From the NCBI GenBank assembly GCA_026770585.1, contig MU647041.1:213699-226992 (forward strand): a stretch of DNA of 13,294 bases, given 5' to 3'. Positions 7,189 through 13,294 of this stretch are shown here, one piece after another (position 1 is the first letter of the stretch; each line of letters begins with the position of its first letter). The translations under genes and the position numbers were made by a program. The notes beneath the pieces are model-generated. The model had not been told where the DNA came from and searched no databases. It saw nothing but the letters and a program-made list of their open reading frames with translations. Source of the DNA: Baffinella frigidus (Eukaryota > Cryptophyceae > Cryptomonadales > Baffinellaceae).

Positions 7189-7190
7189 TA

Positions 7191-7627
7191 CTACATTGGC
7201 TCTACCAGATTTGCTCCATCAAATCCAAAACTCATTTTGAAACATTTATACGGACGAAAGGGGCTAACGATTTTCAGAAGCCAGTACGAGCTCGGAGACC
7301 TTTCTTAACAGCGCTGACCCTGGCCGGCCGGCTGTCGACAAGGGTCTGCTGGAGCAATTGGAGGTTTATTGAGTGTAGTACGCGTTTCACCCAGATTTTG
7401 GGGGCACATCGTTTAGCTTGGAAACGCATAGAACCAGGAGTTTTAAGTTTAGATGTTGGAGCATCAATCCTGAAGCCTGGAACATCCATCCTGAAGCTTG
7501 GAACCTCGAAACCTCTCTAACCTAAAGATTTGAGCCTGAATCCTGAATATCCCCCAAAAGACTGTTCAGCAAACTAGCCCCACCCCCTAGCAAGTTTCAG
7601 TTTTTGGCAAAAATCTGGCAGCTAAGA
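7191..7627. other. Mixed spacer with a 21-bp tandem repeat
   Basis: Two and a half copies of a 21-bp unit (TGGAGCATCAATCCTGAAGC and close variants) lie at 7457-7505. The frame 7131-7520 reads this as a seven-residue repeat of the type GTSILKP, but it has no ATG start and begins within a foldback arm. No gene is called. Confidence 0.5.
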
Positions 7628-7754
7628 GACTGGTTGATGGGTTCTCGTCAAATAAACTAGGTATGTGGCTCCGAGCATAGCAACAAAAACAGGTAGTGCG
7701 ACTGGTTTGATGTGTTCTCGTCGACCAGACTAGGAATGTGGCTTCGAAGCAACA
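7628..7754 (+). repeat. Tandem duplication of a 56-bp segment
   Basis: 7628-7684 and 7700-7754 are direct copies at roughly 80 percent identity. They share GACTGGT, TTCTCGTC, ACTAGG and ATGTGGCT in order, about 72 bases apart. The second copy runs into a frame (7738-8028) that starts at a GTG. No function is evident. Confidence 0.75.
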
Positions 7755-9040
7755 TTCGTCGACGACCGTTCCGTGCCTCCTCCTCATTTGCTTGATTTCA
7801 CTCGGAGCCACAACATTTCGCCTCAGTCAACTCCCCCTGAAGCTAACCCCTCAAGTCAAATGCTTGGTCCCAGACCAGGGTCCATCTAAACGAAATCAGG
7901 GGAAAGCTGACTTAGGTGAGCTGGTTGACTTAGCTGAAATATTGTGGGTCGGAGTGGATTTGCTGTGCTTTGGGACCTCTTTCCACACGGTGGACTACAA
8001 ACCTTTCATCAAAAGTCAACTTACCTGAAGACAATTAACTTGAAGGTTTTTTTGATGCAAATTGGTCACGTTACACCCCGGAATCCGAGATCGCCGACAC
8101 CCTCGTAGACCACCGAGTGGATTGAGTCCTGTGAACAGATCCTGATAACGTTCGACGAACGTACGACCTTCTGACTTCCTCCTCCCTGGTGTATCGATAC
8201 AAAACTCGAAAAGACTTGACCCCTCGGGGTGCGATTTGTTTATAATCACAACCAACATCTTGATCCTAACTGCAACCACAGTGTTGATCTTCTCTTCTCT
8301 TCTCCAAACTCCTCGTTCAGGTACCGCTCTCGAGCGGGACGGGGACCACTAGATTCAGATCTGAACTCAGGTCTAAGGTCCCGATTCTGGACCTGGACTT
8401 CTAAAATGATGCGAGCTCTCTCGAGAGTGGCTGGACCTCGAGCCATTCTCGACCTCGAGAAGGCGCGCGAGTTCTTGCGCATAGTTAGGTAGCCACCCTC
8501 TCTCAACCGTCAAACGGTGCGTACAATGAGGTACGATGGAGCCAATTTACTACATGCTTGACAGCTCGTGCTTTGTGATGACAGCCGCAAATGGGGATTT
8601 TCTTACCACTAAACGCTACCCCCGTTATTTCACAACTGGGGTGGGGGGGAGGTGATAGCGTGATGACAGGCGCTTGGCGACAAACTTGAGGCCACCTGAC
8701 TGGTCAACGGGGGGACGTGCATTTTCAAAAATACGAGCCTGTTCACACGTTTTCAAGTGGCTAATAACACGTCTCGAACAAATTAACGAATAGGCGCTCC
8801 GACACGGCCTTACTCGGATAGCGAGGGGGCAAATCGGTGGGGTGATTTCTGGCTAGACTACAGTTTTGTGCAGTCAAGACCACAAATTGGACCCGACTCG
8901 TACCAATTTTTGAATTCGTTTCGAATTGAAAAATCCGTTTGCCCCCTCTGACGCGGCAACTTGATCGAGTCAAAGTTTCAAATCCGTCTCCACTAATCTG
9001 CCATCGACAATGATTTTGGTGCTTTGGTGCTGATTTGGAT
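7755..9040. other. Long mixed stretch with short palindromes, no supported gene
   Basis: No frame longer than 96 residues is seen on either strand. Exact palindromes include 8148-8162 (ACGTTCG, A, CGAACGT), 8190-8201 (TGTATCGATACA), 8354-8365 (TTCAGATCTGAA, inside a looser inverted repeat GGGACC...GGTCCC at 8342-8382) and 8506-8518 (ACCGT, CAA, ACGGT). CTCGAG occurs four times between about 8325 and 8460. A 96-residue frame at 7738-8028 has a hydrophobic stretch near its start (VPCLLLICLISLG) but lacks an ATG. I cannot support a gene, though spliced exons cannot be excluded by eye. Confidence 0.45.
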
Positions 9041-9238
9041 GATTTTACCACAGGCGCGCGATTTTACCACCGGCGCGACAAGGATATCCGCCCCGCCCAA
9101 ACTGGGTCAATTGACCTTAACCATGGCCTTCCCCTCCCATTTCATCACGTCGCTCATTTCAGGACCTGTGATAAGGGTCTGATAAGGTCAATTTTACTAC
9201 CGGCGATGACACCGAAAATCCACTTTACCACTGGAGCA
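9041..9238 (+). repeat. Four copies of a TTTTACCACCGGCGCG-type motif
   Basis: Two copies are in direct tandem with a 19-base period (9041-9059 GATTTTACCACAGGCGCGC and 9060-9079 GATTTTACCACCGGCGCGA). More diverged copies follow at 9190-9208 (ATTTTACTACCGGCGAT) and 9221-9238 (ACTTTACCACTGGAGC). A perfect 12-bp palindrome, GGTCAATTGACC, lies between them at 9105-9116, and AATTGACCTT (9110-9119) is repeated inverted at 9185-9194. The motif might be a binding site or a decayed tandem array; nothing decides between these. Confidence 0.7.
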
Positions 9239-9329
9239 GTTCACTACCCATTCCCGGCCCAAAACGTACTTTGGCACCTCAGATCTCGAAAAGGTATCGT
9301 CCTGAACTGATCTATCCGCGCCTCGCGAT

Positions 9330-10061
9330 ATGGGAGGGGGGCAAGGGACCCTGCCGCCTTCGAACGGCGTCGCCATCCGTCGCTCTTTCCCAACCCTATC
9401 CGTCAAACCATCGTTGCCACTCCGGGCGTCGTCCCTCCAGTCCGTTCCTCAAGTCCACAAACCATCGTTGCCACTTCGGGCTGCGTCGGAGACGGCAACA
9501 ATCACCCCCGACAGCATCTCACACGCGCAGCACGCGCTCTTCTTTCGAGATCCGACACAGACTGGAGGAAAGCACACGCACGGCACGCATGGAAGATTCG
9601 CAGCGAGCACGCCCACCGTCCATCCCGTGCTCGCGCTGCGCTACAAGTGGCGCACGGCCTGCGCAAAAGCACTCAAAACGGACACTCCCCACGAGCATTT
9701 CCTCTCTGCGATTCAACACCGCGGCCTCGCGCTGCCCGCGCCGGTCAAGACCGACGCCGCGCGCCCTCTCAGCTCCGCATCCCTCTCGTGGCGAAGAGGC
9801 AGCGCCGCCCACCTCCACGCGCCGCGAGCTCCACGCGACGCCCGCGCTGCCAGCGTCATCGACGCGCCCCCAACCCCCTCCAACTTCCCCCCGGCCGCTG
9901 CAGCCACCAGGCGCCGCTCCTACGAGGAGGGCAAGAGCACCTGGCGGACCGAGCGCAACACCCTGATGCCCCCCCCCCCGCGGCTCCCGGGTCCGCTGCG
10001 CTGCGCCAAGGCGCACGCCCCGCGCGTCCGGGGCACGTCGACTTCATTGGCCGCATCCTGA
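9330..10061 (+). CDS. Possible GC-rich open reading frame, 243 residues, unknown product
   Basis: I do not recognise the product. The frame starts at an ATG in GGGAGGGG-type context and ends at a TGA. In favour of coding: by my count about 83 percent of third codon positions are G or C in the last 147 codons, clearly more than I estimate for first and second positions, and about 67 percent in the first 96 codons. The stretch around the residues RRSYEEGKSTWRTERNT uses almost only G/C-ending codons. Against: both other + frames and a - frame (9519-10016) are also open here, as expected in GC-rich DNA. The protein is rich in Ala, Arg, Pro and Ser with no membrane segment, signal peptide or motif I can name. 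A 30-bp direct repeat (9404-9433 and 9458-9487) gives the repeated residues HKPSLPLRA/VKPSLPLRA. It may be an exon, a decayed gene or non-coding DNA. Confidence 0.3.
   Translation: MGGGQGTLPPSNGVAIRRSFPTLSVKPSLPLRASSLQSVPQVHKPSLPLRAASETATITPDSISHAQHALFFRDPTQTGGKHTHGTHGRFAASTPTVHPVLALRYKWRTACAKALKTDTPHEHFLSAIQHRGLALPAPVKTDAARPLSSASLSWRRGSAAHLHAPRAPRDARAASVIDAPPTPSNFPPAAAATRRRSYEEGKSTWRTERNTLMPPPPRLPGPLRCAKAHAPRVRGTSTSLAAS
9404..9487 (+). repeat. 30-bp direct repeat, two copies
   Basis: CAAACCATCGTTGCCACT begins both copies, at 9404-9433 and 9458-9487, 54 bases apart. As 54 is a multiple of three, the duplication preserves frame in the possible reading frame that spans it. Confidence 0.85.
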
Positions 10062-10096
10062 GACGTCCCTGGCGTAGGAAGAGGCGACAGATGCCG

Positions 10097-10124
10097 CCGC
10101 CGAATCCGCGAGAGGATTCGGCGG
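10097..10124. other. GC-rich hairpin with perfect 11-bp stem
   Basis: CCGCCGAATCC at 10097-10107 pairs exactly with GGATTCGGCGG at 10114-10124, with the 6-base loop GCGAGA. It sits 10 bases from the end of the large foldback. In a bacterium it would resemble a terminator stem, but there is no U-tract and the context is eukaryotic, so I assign no role. Confidence 0.8.
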
Positions 10125-10134
10125 GGGCGAGAGT

Positions 10135-10668
10135 TTATCTCAGATAAACACTTTTAAAAGTCGTTTACGTACCAAATTCGTGGGCGATTTCGGGGGCGTC
10201 AGGGTGATTTTTTTGAACCGATTTCACAAGTCCAAATCCGAGAACGGATTCTAAGACCAACTTTGAAAGTTTTTGCTTGGATGTGCTCTCAGATTTTAGC
10301 TCAGACATCGGGAAGGGTCATTCCAGAGGGGCGCAAAATGACGTTTCTGTGAAAATTACTACACAAGATTTGCGAAATTTTCTTTTAAAGAGAATAGTTT
10401 TAAAATCGTAGACGAGAAAAGAAAATTTCGCAAATCTTGTGTAGTAATTTTCACAGAAACGTCATTTTGCGCCCCTCTGGAATGACCCTTCCCGATGTCT
10501 GAGCTAAAATCTGAGAGCACATCCAAGCAAAAACTTTCAAAGTTGGTCTTAGAATCCGTTCTCGGATTTGGACTTGTGAAATCGGTTCAAAAAAATCACC
10601 CTGACGCCCCCGAAATCGCCCACGAATTTGGTACGTAAACGACTTTTAAAAGTGTTTATCTGAGATAA
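10135..10668. mobile_element. 534-bp foldback element with perfect 252-bp arms
   Basis: The arms 10135-10386 and 10417-10668 are exact reverse complements over all 252 bases, with a 30-base spacer at 10387-10416. GAGT lies directly outside both ends in direct orientation (10131-10134 and 10669-10672), which may be a 4-bp target duplication. Alternatively the TA at 10136-10137 and 10666-10667 is the target, as for the other elements here. The outer 13 bases of each end, TTATCTCAGATAA, are themselves a palindrome. There is no coding capacity. Perfect arms imply very recent formation or ongoing correction of one arm by the other. Transcription across it would give a 252-bp double-stranded hairpin RNA, a possible small-RNA source (inference). 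The core GAAAATTACTAC is shared with the element at 2041-2184. The family is unknown to me. Confidence 0.9.
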
Positions 10669-10672
10669 GAGT

Positions 10673-10839
10673 GGTAGGAGTTATAGAATTGTTGCGCCCT
10701 CGTCAGGACGCCAGCTTGCCTCGGGCCTCTGATGCGCGGAGCTGTGTAAACTGTGTACATGAACAATACAGTCTGAAAAACTTTCAAATCGCAGCAGGAG
10801 TGGCTTCAACGCGGGCAAAAATCACAAATATGCATTTTG
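10673..10839. other. Short unique spacer before the C-rich tract
   Basis: Mixed sequence. A 65-residue + frame (10671-10868) runs from here into telomere-like repeats and is not credible as a gene. Confidence 0.5.
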
Positions 10840-12524
10840 AACCCTACACCCTAAACCCTAAAACCTAAACCCCGACACCTAAACACTAAACACTAAACCC
10901 TAAACCCTAAACCCTAAACCTAAACCCTAAACCCTAAACCCTAAACCCTAAACTCTAAACCCTGAACCCTGACTAAACCGTAAACCGTAAACCGTAAACC
11001 GTAAACCATAAACCCTAACCCCTAACCCCTAAAACCTAAACCCTAAACCCTCAACCTCAAACCTTAAACCCTAAACCCTAAGCTCTCAACCCTGAACCCT
11101 GAACCCTGACCCCTGAACCCTAAACTCTAAACCCTAATCCCTAAACCCTAAACACTGAACACTCAACACTGAACACTAAACTCTAAACCCTAAAACCTGA
11201 ACCCTAAACCCTAGACCCGAAACCCGAAACCCTAAACCCTAAACCCCAAACCCTAAACCCTACACCCTAGACCCGACACCCTGAACACTCACAACTCAGC
11301 ACTAATCCCTCAACCCTGAACCCGAAACCCCAAAACTTCAACCCTAGACCCTAAACACTCAACCCTAAACCCTACACCCTCAATCCTAAACACTAAACCA
11401 TAAACCCCAAACTCTTCACCCTGAACAATACCCCCGAACCCTAAACCTTAGACCATCCCTAAACCATGAACCCTGAACCCTTACCCCTGAACCCTAAATC
11501 CTAAATCCCAAACCCCAAACCCTGAATCCCAAACACCAAACCCTGACCCCTAAACCCTTCACCCGAACCCTGAACCCTCAACATTAAAACATGAACTCTA
11601 AACCCTGAACATTAAACCCTAAACCCTAAACCTTGAACCTTGAACCCTAAACACAAAACCCTAAACCCTGAACCCTAAATCCCAGCAGCTAAACTTCACT
11701 TCCTTAACACTCAACGCTAAACCTTAAATCCTGAACCCTTAACCCTTCACCATAAACCCCAAACCATATCTCCAAACCCTCAAACCCGAAACCCTAAAAC
11801 TATACCCTCTACCTTCACTTCTAAACACTCAACCTTAAACTATAAACCCGAAACCCGAAACCGTCAACAATACCCCCGAACCCCAAAACTGAAACCATAC
11901 GCCTAAACTTTGAACCCTACACCCGGAACCCTGAACCCTAAATCCTGAACCCCAAACCCTACACCCTAAACCTTAAAACCCTGAACCCTAAACGCTGAAC
12001 CTTAAAACCCAAACACTAAACCCTAAACCTTAAACTTTAACCCCTAGACCCTAAACGCCAAACCCTTAACCCTAAACCCTCAATCCTCAACCCTCAACCC
12101 TCAACCCTAAACCCTAGAAACCGAACCCTGAAACTCAACGCATAAATCGTAAACCTTCAACCCTCAACCCTTCACCCAAAACTCCAACCCCTAAACCCTC
12201 AACCCTAAAACCCCTGAATCCCAAACACCAAACTCTGAACCCTAAACCCTAAACCCTAAACCCCAAACCTTGAACCCTTAACCCTCGAACCTCAAATCTC
12301 AAGCCTCAGCCCTAAACTCTCAATTCCCACACCCTGACCCCGAAACCCTAAACCCTAAATCCGAAACCCTAAACCCTGAACCATACCCCTAAACCCTGAA
12401 TCCTAAACCCTTTCCCTAAACCCTTAACCCTCAACCCTTAACCCTAAATCCTCAACCCTAAACCTTAACCCTAAACCCTAAAACCTCAACCCTTAACCCT
12501 AAACCCCAAACCCCAAACCCTAAC
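10840..12524 (-). repeat. Degenerate telomere-like tract, C-rich strand on +
   Basis: About 1.7 kb made almost entirely of CCCTAAA-related units (CCCTAAA, CCCTGAA, CCCTCAA, CCCGAAA, CCCCAAA, CACTAAA). The longest near-perfect run is at about 10896-10960, and CCGTAAA occurs four times in a row at 10978-11005. There are only a few interruptions, such as about 11681-11702, and none is long. The G-rich strand is the - strand, opposite to the tract at 1-4435. The tract is longer and less interrupted than the left ones. It contains no frames long enough to report, as expected from dense TAA stops. Confidence 0.95.
10978..11005 (-). repeat. CCGTAAA variant block, four exact units
   Basis: Four consecutive CCGTAAA units (TTTACGG on the other strand), followed by one CCATAAA. 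This variant is rare elsewhere in the tract, so the block records a local amplification. Confidence 0.9.
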
Positions 12525-12924
12525 TGCACGCTCGAAAGCACCATTTGTGGATCATAACAAGAAGGACGCGGTATCTTGCGACATATGACCATCAAGTGGA
12601 CCTCGCAGGTGTTCCATTCTCAGAGGGGGACGTGTGTACAACGTTCAACTTCTCGTCCTGGAGGTTTGAATGATCAAGCGCATTGTTTTGCTAACGCCAG
12701 TGGAGCAGTGAAAGCATGCAAACAGAGCACGGTTCAGAGGGCACACGCACGAATTCCTGAGAGTGGCAGAAGCAGCCACTTGGATTCACACGCCCCATCC
12801 TGAAATGATCAACCCCCCTAGAACCACCGTAGGGCTGATGGTACTCTTGTATTTGAAACATAAACGAGTCATCCGAGTGGGCACCGTGGGGAAATGAAAC
12901 GCGTGAGCGCAGACTGCAAGTAGA
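12525..12924. other. Unique stretch between telomere-like tracts
   Basis: Mixed sequence without clear repeats. A 75-residue + frame (12576-12803, TTG start) and an 85-residue - frame (12691-12948) overlap; neither has a recognisable domain. I see no supported gene. Confidence 0.45.
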
Positions 12925-13077
12925 GGGGTCTCTCGAAATTAAGGACACGCACCGCCCCTAAGGTGGTCCTGTTCTCTATTCAGGACACGCACCGCCTTAG
13001 GGTCTTACAGTAGGGCTAGTCCTAGGAGCATGGGACCGTCTTAGGGTTGCCGCGTGTCCTCAATTTCGAGTAACCCC
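12925..13077. mobile_element. Diverged foldback element with an internal third module copy
   Basis: The arms 12925-12970 and 13032-13077 are reverse complements over 46 bases without gaps, with about 36 matches. CTCGAAATT and GGACACGC are among the conserved pieces. The 61-base spacer contains a further direct copy of AGGACACGCACCGCC (12982-12996), also present in the left arm at 12951-12965. It resembles an old MITE or a small inverted-repeat cluster. No target duplication is clear. It sits just before the last telomere-like tract. Confidence 0.6.
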
Positions 13078-13129
13078 ATGTAGGGGCCTGTGGTATCTCA
13101 AATACGAAACTGCAACCCCTCCCCGGCTC

Positions 13130-13294
13130 ACGCTAGGGTCCTAGAAATTTGGGGGTCAGGGGCTCGTGGCTAGGGGGTAGGGGTTAGGGGCCAGGGGTCG
13201 GGGGTTAGGGGTGAGGGGTGAGGAGTTAGGGGTTAGGGGTTAGTGGTTAGGGGTTAGGGGTTAGGGGTTAGGTGTTAGGGGTCAAGGGTTAGGG
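13130..13294 (+). repeat. TTAGGGG-type telomere-like tract at the right edge
   Basis: Units of the form GGGGTTA, with GTGAGGG and GCCAGGG variants, run to the window end, purest at 13215-13275. The G-rich strand is again +, opposite to the 10840-12524 tract. The unit matches the blocks at 495-560 and 680-775 better than the TTTAGGG tracts. Confidence 0.85.

Noticed and set aside
7738-8028. 96-residue frame with a signal-peptide-like hydrophobic start
   Set aside because: The first codon is GTG, no ATG occurs between it and the upstream stop at 7708, and the start lies inside a duplicated segment.
9519-10016. 165-residue minus-strand frame opposite the possible reading frame at 9330
   Set aside because: It has a GTG start and shares codon boundaries with the + frame, where the third-position G/C bias favours the + strand.
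10097-10134. Rho-independent terminator
   Set aside because: The stem is not followed by a T run and the DNA is not bacterial in character.
4440-10839. tRNA or rRNA genes in the core
   Set aside because: I looked by eye for the tRNA B-box pattern (GGTTCGAATCC type) with matching acceptor stems and for conserved rRNA stretches and found none; a tRNA search program would be needed to exclude a divergent one.

Overview
The window looks like nuclear DNA from a eukaryote whose telomere-type repeat is the heptamer TTTAGGG. That repeat is used by land plants, many algae, dinoflagellates and other alveolates, so the sequence does not identify the species. There is no bacterial gene packing, no rRNA or tRNA that I can recognise, and no open reading frame whose product I recognise. 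I found no confident protein-coding gene.

Layout. From 1 to about 4435 the + strand carries G-rich, degenerate telomere-like repeats. They are split into local blocks of variants (TTTGGGG, TTTAGGG, TTTCGGG, TTAGGGG, TGTAGGG) and interrupted by islands of other DNA. The islands hold short duplicated modules, a 144-bp foldback element (2041-2184), a purine-rich GA/GCGC simple-sequence tract (about 2926-3304) and four copies of a 40-bp dispersed repeat (3321-3742). From about 4440 to 10840 the DNA is not telomere-like. It contains a GC-rich block (4690-5560), an AT-rich nest of TA-flanked inverted-repeat elements (5981-7190), mixed DNA with small repeats (7191-9300), a second GC-rich block with the best but still weak coding signal (9330-10061), and a 534-bp foldback with perfect 252-bp arms (10135-10668). 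From 10840 to 12524 the telomere-like repeats return in the opposite orientation (CCCTAAA on the + strand). A 400-bp unique stretch and a diverged inverted repeat (12925-13077) follow, then a G-rich TTAGGGG block to the window end.

The parts do not form an operon or pathway. The window reads as a subtelomere-like or interstitial-telomere-repeat region that collects non-autonomous, MITE-like foldback elements. The most notable structures are the perfect 534-bp foldback, the stack of about five nested or abutting TA-bounded elements, and the head-to-head orientation of the two large telomere-like tracts. No transposase that could move the elements is encoded here.
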